A DNA stretch of 64,000 nt, from the NCBI GenBank assembly GCA_942491385.1, contig CALOAF010000002.1, positions 1 to 64,000 of the forward strand, written 5' to 3'. The notes under the pieces are model-generated. The model had not been told where the DNA came from and made no database searches. It saw only the letters and a list, made by a program, of their open reading frames with translations. Made by a program: the position numbers and the translations under genes. Positions 1 through 8,553 of this stretch are shown here, piece by piece. Positions within the stretch are counted from its first letter, which is position 1; each line of letters opens with the position of its first letter. This DNA is from UBA6170 sp942491385 (GTDB lineage: Bacteria; Chloroflexota; Anaerolineae; Anaerolineales; Anaerolineaceae).

Positions 1-229
1 TTTGTGCAGTCGGCAGCCAGGAAATCGAACTGATTAACCCTTTTTCAATCATCTCCGGTTTACTCAGCGCAAATACAAAAATGATCATACTGAACAACCA
101 GGATATAGCTGCGGAACCAACCGCTATTGTATGACTGAGCTTATTATTTTTGTAAGTAGCCAAAAAAATCACAAAAAAGGCTAACAGAGGAGGTAATGGG
201 ATCAACCAGGTGATGAGTTCATAATTCAT
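1..229 (-). CDS. nuoL: NADH-quinone oxidoreductase subunit L, N-terminal part (cut by window edge)
   Basis: The first 76 codons of a gene that runs off the left edge. The ATG at 229-227 has a GGAGG ribosome site seven bases upstream. The peptide starts MNYELITWLIPLPPLLAF and shows two hydrophobic segments with a short basic loop between them, as at the N-terminus of NuoL, the antiporter-like proton-pumping subunit of complex I. It follows nuoK by 12 bases on the same strand, which is its usual place. Too little is present to test the NuoL core, so the call rests on position and N-terminal character. Confidence 0.8.
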   Translation of the reverse strand, partial: MNYELITWLIPLPPLLAFFVIFLATYKNNKLSHTIAVGSAAISWLFSMIIFVFALSKPEMIEKGLISSISWLPTAQ

Positions 230-241
230 TGATATCCTCCA

Positions 242-562
242 TTAACCTTTGAGTACATTCAGATCTGATGCAACCACTGTTTTTCGCAAACGGTAGACAG
301 CAATGATAATGGCCAAGCCGATCGCCACTTCTGCTGCTGCTGCAATTATGACAACTGCCGCAAAAACCATCCCGTTGATTTCTGCATACCCCAGTGATTG
401 CGAATGATAATGCCAGAAAGCAAGAATATTGATGTTGACGGCATTCAACATTAACTCAATGCTGATCAATACAGCCACGGCATTCTTTCTGGCTATAGCA
501 CCAAACATACCGATGCTGAATAGGACGGCGGCTAAGATCAAATACCAGGAAAGTGGGATCAT
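242..562 (-). CDS. nuoK: NADH-quinone oxidoreductase subunit K
   Basis: A 106-residue membrane protein with three hydrophobic helices and the NuoK hallmark region around IELMLNAVNINILAF, where the Glu of helix two lies in the proton path of complex I. The C-terminal helix contains the typical AAAEVAIGLAI stretch. Length matches the family (about 100 residues). The start ATG overlaps the nuoJ stop (ATGA), so translation is probably coupled to nuoJ. It belongs to the membrane-arm operon nuoA-H-J-K-L. Confidence 0.95.
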   Translation of the reverse strand: MIPLSWYLILAAVLFSIGMFGAIARKNAVAVLISIELMLNAVNINILAFWHYHSQSLGYAEINGMVFAAVVIIAAAAEVAIGLAIIIAVYRLRKTVVASDLNVLKG

Positions 563-1086
563 TTGGTCTCTCCTCCTCTTTTATCCATCGCAATATACAC
601 CCCACCGACCAATGCCCCCAGGAGTAATAAGGATGCCAATTCGAAAGGTAGAGCATATCCGGCTGGGTTGAGTAAGCCTTCCCCCAAACTGCTGATGTTC
701 TCCTGCCCTTGAAATGCTAAAGGCATTAACGTTGTAGTAAATATTTCATTACTGGAAAGCTGACTAATGAATATAACCAAAAATAATAAAACCAGGATCA
801 GAACAATCCCCCATGATCGATTGATCTGAATCTCTTCATCACTCATAATATTCCTGGTTAACATAATGGCAAATATCAGAATAATCGCAATTGCCCCAAT
901 GTAAACTAGAATTTGAACAGCTGCAAAAAAGCTTGCTTCTAGTAACGCAAAAATAATGGCAACACCCATCAACGTCACAATCAACCACAAGGCAGCATGA
1001 AAGATTTTTCGTAGGCTAACAACGAAAATCGCGGAGATGATTGTGACCAGCGAGACAAAGATGAAAACAATTTGCAATGGTGTCAC
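559..1086 (-). CDS. nuoJ: NADH-quinone oxidoreductase subunit J
   Basis: A 175-residue membrane protein with five hydrophobic helices, including the conserved region FFAAVQILVYIGAIAIILIF typical of NuoJ helix three. It is a core membrane-arm subunit of complex I. Translation begins at GTG (1086-1084), with AGGAGG five bases upstream; that ribosome site lies inside the last codons of nuoH. The end overlaps nuoK by four bases. The nuoI gene that normally stands between nuoH and nuoJ is not here. Confidence 0.93.
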   Translation of the reverse strand: MTPLQIVFIFVSLVTIISAIFVVSLRKIFHAALWLIVTLMGVAIIFALLEASFFAAVQILVYIGAIAIILIFAIMLTRNIMSDEEIQINRSWGIVLILVLLFLVIFISQLSSNEIFTTTLMPLAFQGQENISSLGEGLLNPAGYALPFELASLLLLGALVGGVYIAMDKRGGETK

Positions 1087-1087
1087 A

Positions 1088-2320
1088 TTAACCTCCTGTT
1101 TCCGATTGCGTAAAAGGATTGTTGGGTTTGGCTAAAACTCGCTTTTTTGTTGAGACGATCTTGCGTTCTTTTTCTTTTTCTAATTTTTTGAGGATCGTGA
1201 AACCAATCAAAAATAAAACCACATTAATCATCAGTAAAATGATCATTTGCAACCATTGATTCGTGTTTTCAATCAGCTTAGCCACAAAAGCAACCACAAT
1301 AAACAAAGTGAATGCCATAGGCGTAAGGAATTTCCAGGTAATAGCCATCATTTGATCCACACGATAACGCGGCATACTCCCCCGAATCCAAACGCCAAGG
1401 AACCAAACGATAACCGATTTTAGAATCAAATAAATAAATCCCAAAATCGGAATTTGCTCTGCGCCTGGTCCTCTCCATCCTCCCAAGAAAATAGACGCAA
1501 AAATCACCGACGATGTAAATGCTCTGAGAAAATCAGCTACATAGAACATCCCAAATTTTAGACCGGAATATTCCATATTAAAACCTGCCACCAATTCCGA
1601 TTCAGCCTCAGCCAGGTCAAAAGGTGCGCGGCCGTTTTCAGCAATTGATGCGATAAAGAAGATGAAAGCTCCTAAGGGCAAGAAGAAGATATATGCAATA
1701 TTTTGGGATTTCACAATATCGCCCAATGACAAAGACCCGGAAAAAATGACCGTTATCAGCAGGATGATTGCCATCGGCACTTCGTATGAAATCATTTGCG
1801 CAGAGGCGCGGAATGCTGCCAACATTGCATATTTATTATTGGATCCCCATCCGGCCAGTATAACTCCCAGCTCTCCCAGACCACCCACGCCGAGAATAAA
1901 CAACAAGGCTACATTGAGATTAGACCCTCTTACTTGATCTGAAAATGGCACCAATGCCCATAACAATAATACCGACGCCACTGAAATAATAGGTGCCAGG
2001 TGATAGGGAATTGGATCCACTCCATCTGGAATAATATGTTCTTTGATAAAAATCTTCAGCATATCTGCCACAGGTTGAAAAATCCCCCAAGGACCAATAC
2101 GATTTGGTCCTAAACGATCTTGCAGCCTTCCGATAATTTTTCGTTCAGCCCAAATGAGAATCAGTGTAATCAAGAGAGCACCTGTTCCAAGAATGGCTGC
2201 CCCAATTAAATACAAAAGGAAGGTTTGCCACTCTGGCGCAACCCCCCAATTTTCAAATAATTGCAAAATCCATTGTTCAATTCCTATGATTGGATCTTTA
2301 ATAAATTCGAGTATCTTCAT
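1088..2320 (-). CDS. nuoH: NADH-quinone oxidoreductase subunit H
   Basis: A 410-residue membrane protein, longer than the usual 320-350 because of N- and C-terminal extensions. The conserved quinone-site loop WAERKIIGRLQDRLGPNR is at about residues 59-76, and further family motifs follow (ENGRAPFDLAEAESELVAG, RGSMPRYRVDQMM). NuoH links the quinone-binding peripheral arm to the proton-pumping membrane arm. The C-terminal 60 residues are basic and polar after a last helix. It lies 20 bases after nuoA, with no nuoB, C or D between them. Confidence 0.95.
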   Translation of the reverse strand: MKILEFIKDPIIGIEQWILQLFENWGVAPEWQTFLLYLIGAAILGTGALLITLILIWAERKIIGRLQDRLGPNRIGPWGIFQPVADMLKIFIKEHIIPDGVDPIPYHLAPIISVASVLLLWALVPFSDQVRGSNLNVALLFILGVGGLGELGVILAGWGSNNKYAMLAAFRASAQMISYEVPMAIILLITVIFSGSLSLGDIVKSQNIAYIFFLPLGAFIFFIASIAENGRAPFDLAEAESELVAGFNMEYSGLKFGMFYVADFLRAFTSSVIFASIFLGGWRGPGAEQIPILGFIYLILKSVIVWFLGVWIRGSMPRYRVDQMMAITWKFLTPMAFTLFIVVAFVAKLIENTNQWLQMIILLMINVVLFLIGFTILKKLEKEKERKIVSTKKRVLAKPNNPFTQSETGG

Positions 2321-2340
2321 GCTTTATCTCTCTTTTGGAA

Positions 2341-2697
2341 TCAGTGCCAGGTTAGTGCATCTTTTCGCCATATATATAAATATCCGCCCAACAGGATCAA
2401 TATGAAAATGACCGCTTCAACAACTGCAAATAACGCTAATTTTTCATATGCAACCGCAAATGGGAATAGAAACACAATTTCCACATCAAAAACTAAGAAA
2501 ATCAAACCGTATAAATAATATTGGATTTTAAATTGAATCCAGGTGGGTTTGTAGGTCTCCATACCACACTCGTATACTGAATTCTTAATTTTTGTTGGTT
2601 TTTTTGGTGATAAAACACGTGCCAGAAAGATGGCGACAGCTGGTAAAAAAAGTGCGATGATGAAAAAAATTCCGATATACAGCCATTGGTTCAGCAT
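2341..2697 (-). CDS. nuoA: NADH-quinone oxidoreductase subunit A
   Basis: A 118-residue protein with three transmembrane helices and the NuoA signature YECGMETYKPTWIQF, followed by YYLYGLIFLVFDVEIVFLFP. NuoA sits at the junction of the membrane and peripheral arms of complex I. It is the first gene of the local cluster. About 145 bases separate it from the upstream membrane protein gene, enough for a promoter (a TATAAT on this strand is at 2836-2831, but without a convincing -35). Confidence 0.95.
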   Translation of the reverse strand: MLNQWLYIGIFFIIALFLPAVAIFLARVLSPKKPTKIKNSVYECGMETYKPTWIQFKIQYYLYGLIFLVFDVEIVFLFPFAVAYEKLALFAVVEAVIFILILLGGYLYIWRKDALTWH

Positions 2698-2841
2698 AGA
2701 CTCTCCTCATTTAATTCTTAGCCGTTGATAAATCTCGCCCAACCTGCCAATGCAAGTTCATTTTATCACAAAGGAAATTTATTACTTTTTATTCTTTTTG
2801 GGATTTTCTTATCAATGATAATTATTAATTATTATAGGTTA

Positions 2842-3471
2842 TTATTTTGGAATGCTTCTAAAAACGGGGGTCTTTTTTATTGATTTTGACAATAAGAATA
2901 AATCAAAAATGATCATCACAGCCAACAACCATTGAATTGTGTTAATTTTCAAACCAAAAATTACTTTATTTTTAATAATAATTTTGCGGGTAAAAATCAA
3001 CTCTCTTTGATTTTCTTTTTCCTGTGCATTATGATTGGAATTAATATAAACCCACACAGTTCCTATAATATCCTGGGCTGAAAGAGGTTTAATCATCCAC
3101 CTCATTTTTATGTCTCTCTCATCAAGAATTGGCGTGATGAAAATCCCTGGTGGATTGAGTTCTGCGCCAGTCAAAACAAAATCAACTTCCAAATTTTGTA
3201 TTTTTCCATCTTCAAAGCTTGTTTTTCCCGGGTCGGCTGTATTCAGTTCAGTCTGAAGATCATCCTTAATGAATTGTAAGATAATATATTCGTCTTTACC
3301 ATTCCAGATTTGTTGGGGAAGATCTAAAAATACAATAAATTGGGGTGATTTTTCTCTCATGATTTTTACGTTACTTTTTAATCGTGCATTTGGAATATTA
3401 ATAAAAATCTGCAAGAGAAGGAAACCCAAAAGAATGAATATTAGAATAATTGTTTTCTTACCAAATCGCAT
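2842..3471 (-). CDS. Hypothetical protein with N- and C-terminal membrane helices
   Basis: A 209-residue protein of unknown function. The N-terminus is basic (MRFGKK) and then a helix of about 20 hydrophobic residues. The middle 130 residues are polar and predicted to be mostly beta strand. A second hydrophobic helix lies at about residues 173-195 and a short basic tail follows. This suggests a protein anchored at both ends with its middle domain outside the membrane. No enzymatic motif is visible. It shares the strand with the nuo genes but is separated from them by about 145 bases. Confidence 0.7.
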   Translation of the reverse strand: MRFGKKTIILIFILLGFLLLQIFINIPNARLKSNVKIMREKSPQFIVFLDLPQQIWNGKDEYIILQFIKDDLQTELNTADPGKTSFEDGKIQNLEVDFVLTGAELNPPGIFITPILDERDIKMRWMIKPLSAQDIIGTVWVYINSNHNAQEKENQRELIFTRKIIIKNKVIFGLKINTIQWLLAVMIIFDLFLLSKSIKKTPVFRSIPK

Positions 3472-3531
3472 TCCCTAATTATATCTGTCATGGTCATTCT
3501 TTAGGTGATCTCAAATTGGTTTGAATACAAG

Positions 3532-3570
3532 ATTAAATCAAAAATTGCACCTGAAAATCAGATGCAATTT
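3532..3570 (-). terminator. Rho-independent terminator of the SHOCT protein operon
   Basis: An inverted repeat with 12-base arms (3542-3553 and 3559-3570, one G-U pair) and a five-base loop. Read on the minus strand, it is followed by TTTTTGATTT. It lies 14 bases after the stop of the gene ending at 3584 and so probably ends that transcript. Confidence 0.65.
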
Positions 3571-3583
3571 GAAATGATGAAAC

Positions 3584-4204
3584 TCAACCTATATAGATTT
3601 CTACCTTGGTTCCATCCTCGTCATCCACATGTACAAATAGTGGTTCATCCTTTTTTAATTGCTGGTCTAGTGTTCCCATTAACTCTTCAAGATCTAACCC
3701 TGAAACGGTTGCAGGCAATTTTCCTTTGAATAACTTAAGAATAAATCCCATCAATTGAAAGGGTATGGGAAAAGCTATAAAAATCCTTTGGGGACTTTCC
3801 CCTTTTGGTTGTTTTATATTAATATGGATCCACCTGGCACGTTGTAAACCCCAGCTTAGGTAAATCATAAACACACCGATGAGAAATGGGATCCAGGTGA
3901 GCCAGAATCTAAAACCTAACCCAGATGAAACGTAATTTTGATATAACCAGGTTGAAGAAAAGACTGTCAATAATACACCTAATATCAATGGAATTACCCA
4001 AAAAACGTAGGACCAAGCTGGTTTTTCTCTTTTAGCTGTTTGTGAGGTCTGCTCATCAGCTATTGGACTATTTATGATAACTTCAGGTTGTTCCTTGATT
4101 TCAATTTTATTTTCTTCAAATTCAGCCAAACGTTCTGCAGCATCTTCCAAAGAAATTTCACCCAATTCGACTTTCTTTAAAACATCTAAGCGATTCTGTT
4201 CCAT
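3584..4204 (-). CDS. SHOCT-like domain membrane protein
   Basis: A 206-residue protein. The N-terminal 30 residues (DVLKKVELGEISLEDAAERL) form a SHOCT-like helical hairpin, the short module often found at protein ends. Two transmembrane helices follow at about residues 66-90 and 97-120. The C-terminal soluble part ends with a run that resembles the acidic VHVDDEDGTKVEIYIG found in related membrane-associated proteins. It follows the beta-helix protein gene by 15 bases and they probably form one transcript. The C-terminus of that upstream protein carries the same kind of module. Function unknown. Confidence 0.65.
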   Translation of the reverse strand: MEQNRLDVLKKVELGEISLEDAAERLAEFEENKIEIKEQPEVIINSPIADEQTSQTAKREKPAWSYVFWVIPLILGVLLTVFSSTWLYQNYVSSGLGFRFWLTWIPFLIGVFMIYLSWGLQRARWIHINIKQPKGESPQRIFIAFPIPFQLMGFILKLFKGKLPATVSGLDLEELMGTLDQQLKKDEPLFVHVDDEDGTKVEIYIG

Positions 4205-4219
4205 GAATCTTCCTTTTCT

Positions 4220-5365
4220 TCAGGATTGTTCCAATGCTCTTAATAATCGATCTGCTTCTTCCGCATTAATCTTTCCATCCTGTAACATTTTCAAAATCAT
4301 GATTTTTTCTTCTTTGCTGATGGGGAATGATTTCGTTGTGCCGGGTTGTGGTTCAACAGGTGGTCTTGGTGGCCGAGGAGGACGCGGAATATTACCGAAT
4401 TCTTCTTTAAAGGAAAACTTTCTCTCCATTTTTTCCATTGCCCTTTGAATTTTTTCATCAGCCAAGTGTGTTTTTTCTCGAATTCTTTCGCCTATTTCAC
4501 CATCAATATCGTATAGAACAGAAATATCAAAACCACTGCTCTGTAAGGCTCGGGTTTCAAATTTCTGTTCCATCTCATCCACATAGGCGTCATCTGCAGA
4601 TCCAAAGTTCTGATTAATCTCAAAATCTACTTCCTCGTCACTGATTTTTATATTTCCACCGGCTTCTAATTGGACTACCTTTTCACCGGTACCGAATTTC
4701 TTCTCAAACTTACCGTTGGTAAATTTTTCTGAACTTTCCTGGTAATGGATCGTAGCGACGCCTCCCGCTTTGGCATTGATGGTCGCATCCTCAAGGTTTT
4801 TAATATTGAGTTTGATGGATCCACCTGCTCGTAATTGATTTTCTCCACCGTTCATGCGATTGGTTATAATTTTTATATTTCCGCCTACTGAAGTGATAAG
4901 GCTAATATTCTCTGCCTGTCCGGATAAGTTTCCACCAACGCCATCGATCTTCAATATACCATTTTCAACAACGAAATTAAGATTTCCTCCAACTTTTTCA
5001 AGTTTCGCATTATTCCCGATAAACCCAATCTTACAATTTCCACCCACATTCTCTACGGACAAACCTTCTACAGATTGAACCGTACAATTTCCGCCGATAG
5101 TTTCAATATTCAGCAACCCAAGAGTACCGGCGCTTTCAAAATTCCCGTCTATTTTTTCAATGGATATTTTCACATTTTCTGGAATGGAAACAATACAATA
5201 ACTTTTCGCATCAATTTCAAGGTGACCTTGATCAATATCTAGAAAACAATCTTTATTTTCAGGATATCGAACCTCGACCTCTTCATTTTCCCACCCTCGT
5301 ACAAAAACACTTTTCTTGCAATTAATCATGAGAGAATTCACATCTTTAAAGATTGCTTTTTTCAT
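4220..5365 (-). CDS. Beta-helix (DUF4097/adhesin-like) protein with C-terminal SHOCT-like module
   Basis: A 381-residue protein. Residues about 60-240 contain repeated GGN turns roughly every 20 residues (IGGNC, VGGNC, VGGNL, VGGNL, VGGNI), as in right-handed beta-helix proteins of the putative adhesin/bactofilin-like type. A helical segment rich in charged residues, a proline-rich linker (RPPRPPRPP) and a C-terminal hairpin (ILKMLQDGKINAEEADRLL) follow. The start is placed at ATG 5365, which has GGAG six bases upstream; a TTG four codons earlier would overlap that site. No signal peptide is seen. Probably a cytoplasmic or membrane-linked scaffold; function inferred only from repeats. Confidence 0.65.
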   Translation of the reverse strand: MKKAIFKDVNSLMINCKKSVFVRGWENEEVEVRYPENKDCFLDIDQGHLEIDAKSYCIVSIPENVKISIEKIDGNFESAGTLGLLNIETIGGNCTVQSVEGLSVENVGGNCKIGFIGNNAKLEKVGGNLNFVVENGILKIDGVGGNLSGQAENISLITSVGGNIKIITNRMNGGENQLRAGGSIKLNIKNLEDATINAKAGGVATIHYQESSEKFTNGKFEKKFGTGEKVVQLEAGGNIKISDEEVDFEINQNFGSADDAYVDEMEQKFETRALQSSGFDISVLYDIDGEIGERIREKTHLADEKIQRAMEKMERKFSFKEEFGNIPRPPRPPRPPVEPQPGTTKSFPISKEEKIMILKMLQDGKINAEEADRLLRALEQS

Positions 5366-5520
5366 AGTTATCTCCAATCAAATGATTTCTAAAATAAGTT
5401 TAGCATAATTCTAAATAATGTCAATAGTATCTTTAATATATTTAATGGATATATAAATTTTATTAATATTCGATAAATGATTATAAAAAATTTAAAAATA
5501 ATAAATAAAACCAATAAATG

Positions 5521-5538
5521 TTTTGAATAAATTCAAAA
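5521..5538. promoter_or_regulatory. 18-base palindrome upstream of tryptophanase
   Basis: TTTTGAAT and ATTCAAAA arms separated by AA form a perfect palindrome 45 bases before the tnaA start, in a very A+T-rich divergent intergenic region (5366-5583). It could be an operator. A chance palindrome is possible in such A+T-rich sequence. Confidence 0.3.
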
Positions 5539-5583
5539 ATAAGTAAACTTAGGGTAAAGATAACATTGCGCAGGAGTTTTTGA

Positions 5584-6957
5584 ATGGCATATTTACCAGA
5601 ACCTTTTAGAATAAAAATGGTGGAACCAATTCGTTTAATATCCAGAGAAGCCAGACTGGAGGCGATTACAGCTGCCGGATATAATCTGTTTAACATACGA
5701 GCGGAAGATGTCTTTATTGATCTACTAACCGATTCTGGAACCGGATCAATGAGTCAGAACCAATGGGCTGCTATGATGACGGGCGATGAATCATATGCAG
5801 GAGCAAAATCCTATTTTCGATTTTCAGAAGTCGTGCAGGAAATTTTTGGGTTCGAATATTTCGTTCCTACCCACCAGGGGCGCGCTGCTGAAAACATTAT
5901 TGTCAATATATTGGTTAATCCCGGCCAATTCATCCCATCCAACATGCATTTTGACACCACTGAAGGAAATATTCGTGCCAAAAAAGCGATTCCTGTGAAT
6001 TTAGTGAATGAAAATGCCTTCGATCCTTCAAATTTGGATCCTTTTAAAGGAAATATGGATCTGGAAAAACTGCGGAAATTTATCCAGGATACAGGACCAG
6101 AGAACATTCCTTTTGGTGCAATAACCATCACAAATAATGCCGGAGGCGGTCAACCAGTTAGCCTGGAAAACATTCGTCAGGTTGCAGAGATTTATCACGA
6201 TTTTGGTATCCTGTTTTTTATAGATGCCTGTCGATTCGCTGAAAATTCCTACTTTATCAAGCAAAGAGAGGAAGGATATCAAAATCGTTCGATCTTAAGT
6301 ATTGCTCAGGAAATATTCGGTTATGCTGATGGCGCCTGGATGAGCGCTAAAAAAGATGCTTTGGTGAATATCGGTGGTTTTCTGGCAGTCAGAGACAATT
6401 CAATCTATCAAAAAATATCGAATGAATTAATTCTCAAAGAAGGTTTTATCAGTTATGGTGGTTTGGCTGGAAGAGATCTGGATGCTGTTGCAGTAGGATT
6501 GCGCGAAGGCATGGACGAAGAATATTTAGCTTACCGAATAGGTCAGACTTCTTATTTGGCACAGGCTTTGATCAAAGTTGGTATCCCAATCATGCAACCT
6601 GCCGGAGGGCATGCTGTTTATCTGGATGCTGGCGCATTATTGCCCCATATTCCACCGATACAATTTCCCGGACAAACCTTAGCAGTTGCTTTATACGAAG
6701 AAGGGGCTATTCGCGGGGTGGAGATTGGGTCGGTCATGTTCGCATATCCTGACCCCATTACCGGCAAAATGATCCACCCAAGGTTGGAACTTGTGCGGCT
6801 GGCAATTCCACGACGGGTGTATACCCAGAGTCATCTAGATTTTGTGGTAAAAACTGCGAAACAGGTTCACGACCAAAAAAACAAATATGGTGGTTTTGAA
6901 TTTACCTATGCGCCTGAACTGCTAAGACATTTCACAGCCCGTTTCAAACCTTTATAA
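5584..6957 (+). CDS. tnaA: Tryptophanase (tryptophan indole-lyase)
   Basis: A 457-residue PLP enzyme of the tryptophanase/tyrosine phenol-lyase family, which splits an aromatic amino acid to pyruvate, ammonia and indole or phenol. The PLP lysine is K257 in MSAKKD. The backbone resembles tyrosine phenol-lyase in several stretches (NIGGFL, GLAGRD), but the three positions that set substrate choice are those of tryptophanase: Asp124 where phenol-lyase has Thr, Ile381 where it has the phenol-binding Arg, and His449 where it has Phe. I therefore favour tryptophanase. AGGAG lies eight bases before the ATG. No TnaC-like leader peptide with a Trp codon was recognised upstream. The stop overlaps the convergent mazG end. 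Confidence 0.85.
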   Translation: MAYLPEPFRIKMVEPIRLISREARLEAITAAGYNLFNIRAEDVFIDLLTDSGTGSMSQNQWAAMMTGDESYAGAKSYFRFSEVVQEIFGFEYFVPTHQGRAAENIIVNILVNPGQFIPSNMHFDTTEGNIRAKKAIPVNLVNENAFDPSNLDPFKGNMDLEKLRKFIQDTGPENIPFGAITITNNAGGGQPVSLENIRQVAEIYHDFGILFFIDACRFAENSYFIKQREEGYQNRSILSIAQEIFGYADGAWMSAKKDALVNIGGFLAVRDNSIYQKISNELILKEGFISYGGLAGRDLDAVAVGLREGMDEEYLAYRIGQTSYLAQALIKVGIPIMQPAGGHAVYLDAGALLPHIPPIQFPGQTLAVALYEEGAIRGVEIGSVMFAYPDPITGKMIHPRLELVRLAIPRRVYTQSHLDFVVKTAKQVHDQKNKYGGFEFTYAPELLRHFTARFKPL

Positions 6958-8427
6958 ACCAGATTCTTTCGCCAAATCCCAAAATCGGTCCAATTCTTCC
7001 AATGAAAAATCTTTCATTGATTTATTCATACCCTTCACTTGTGTCTCAATGAAATTGAAACGATTTCTGAATTTCAGATTGGTTTCTCGCAAGATTGATT
7101 CTGCATCACCATCATACCACCGGATCAGATTTACTATTGCAAACAGAAGATCTCCCAGTTCCATTAATTGTGATTCTTTTGTTGTGGCATTAACGATCTC
7201 ATTAATTTCTTCGTGAATCTTATCGATCACAGGTTCCACCGTATCCCAATCAAAACCAACACGCGCAGCTCGATTTTGAATTTCCTGTGATTGCGCTAAA
7301 GCTGGATAATCTTGGGGTACGCCTGATAAAATTCCATTTTCCTGTTTTTTTCCATTTTCAGCCCGTTCAGACTCTTTTATTTTTTCCCAATTGGTCAATA
7401 CATGTTCTACCCCATCCACCTGAATCTGGGAAAAAACATGCGGATGCCGTCGAATTAATTTTTCACTAATTCCTTTTATTACATCCGCCATCTTGAATTC
7501 CCCATATTCAGATGCAATTTGGGAGTGAAGCACAATTTGCAACAGCAAATCACCTAACTCCTCTTTTATATGTTCTGGATCTTCTTCATCCAATGCCGAT
7601 AATAATTCATATGTTTCTGATAGGAGATGTGGGCGCAGAGATTTATGATTCTGCTCGCGATCCCAGGGACAGCCATCAGGTGCACGCAAGTGTGCGATGA
7701 TTTCCTGGAATTCTTCAAATGATGTGTCTTTCTCCAGTGGATCTATATATAAAGAAGTTAATATTCCAATTTGTTTGCTACGATCCATTTCATATAGAGG
7801 AATGTCTTCAACATTTTGTTGTTTAGTACCTGCGGAATGAACAAGTTTCACCGGGTGTTCATCCTGGTACACCTCCAATAAAGTTTGTTTCACTTCTGCA
7901 GCAATCATCCGGGAATAAATTTGCGAAATCAGTACCGGACGGTTGGGCGGAAATTGTGGAAAATTGGCATTCCCCACATCAAATGCATCCATCAGTGTGA
8001 TACTTGTGAATGGGTCTATCCCTAAAGCAGTGAAAGTGGGTTCCAGAAAGCTAACTGCTTCAAAAATTCGTATGGGTATTCCCGTTTTCCCGGCTTCTTC
8101 AAATATTCGCGGCGTTGTGCTTTCTGCCACAAAGGGATGCCCTGGAACTGCATAGGTTATTGAATTTCCGTCCAAAGCTAACGAAATAATCGATTCAACT
8201 ATCTTTTCATAAACTTGATCAAAATCATTAATTTTCTGATAATACTCATCAAAACTAACAATCCGTAAACTCTTAGGAAAACCTCCAACAGCCGGATGTT
8301 GTGCTGTCCGTAGATAAATTACATCTATTTGATTAATTAACTCCCAGGTTTGTTTAGTTATGAGATCTATGTTTCCTGGCCCGAGACCAATAATCGTTAT
8401 TCCTTTAAAATTTTCCACGCTTTCCAC
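6952..8427 (-). CDS. mazG: Nucleoside triphosphate pyrophosphohydrolase MazG fused to a tetrapyrrole-methylase-like domain
   Basis: A 491-residue fusion. Residues about 8-215 have the SAM-dependent tetrapyrrole methylase fold (start ITIIGLGPGNIDLIT, then YAVPGHPFVAES). Residues about 240-490 are two MazG repeats, with the substrate loop LRAPDGCPWDREQNH and the metal-binding acidic helices SETYELLSALDEED and EELGDLLLQ. MazG hydrolyses NTPs to NMP and pyrophosphate, removing abnormal nucleotides; the role of the methylase part (as in YabN of Bacillus) is unknown. The last codons overlap the tnaA stop from the other strand. Confidence 0.9.
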   Translation of the reverse strand: MESVENFKGITIIGLGPGNIDLITKQTWELINQIDVIYLRTAQHPAVGGFPKSLRIVSFDEYYQKINDFDQVYEKIVESIISLALDGNSITYAVPGHPFVAESTTPRIFEEAGKTGIPIRIFEAVSFLEPTFTALGIDPFTSITLMDAFDVGNANFPQFPPNRPVLISQIYSRMIAAEVKQTLLEVYQDEHPVKLVHSAGTKQQNVEDIPLYEMDRSKQIGILTSLYIDPLEKDTSFEEFQEIIAHLRAPDGCPWDREQNHKSLRPHLLSETYELLSALDEEDPEHIKEELGDLLLQIVLHSQIASEYGEFKMADVIKGISEKLIRRHPHVFSQIQVDGVEHVLTNWEKIKESERAENGKKQENGILSGVPQDYPALAQSQEIQNRAARVGFDWDTVEPVIDKIHEEINEIVNATTKESQLMELGDLLFAIVNLIRWYDGDAESILRETNLKFRNRFNFIETQVKGMNKSMKDFSLEELDRFWDLAKESGL

Positions 8428-8492
8428 CTGACATTTTTTTACTTAATTGGTTATTTCCTTCGAACAAATTCTAACGCAGTTTTCTTAAACAA

Positions 8493-8528
8493 CACAGAAC
8501 CTGATTGTGACACAACTCAAGTTCTGTG
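8493..8528 (-). terminator. Probable terminator after rpsI
   Basis: CACAGAAC (8493-8500) pairs with GTTCTGTG (8521-8528), and inside it TGATTGTG pairs with CACAACTCA with one bulge, giving a stem of about 16 pairs. On the minus strand TTGTTTAAG follows. It stands 25 bases after rpsI and before mazG, so it probably ends the long ribosomal transcript. Confidence 0.55.
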
Positions 8529-8553
8529 ATTTTATTGTTATAAAGTATAGAAT

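Noticed and set aside
5584..6957. Tyrosine phenol-lyase
   Set aside because: The Arg that binds the phenol group is replaced by Ile, and two more specificity residues are those of tryptophanase.
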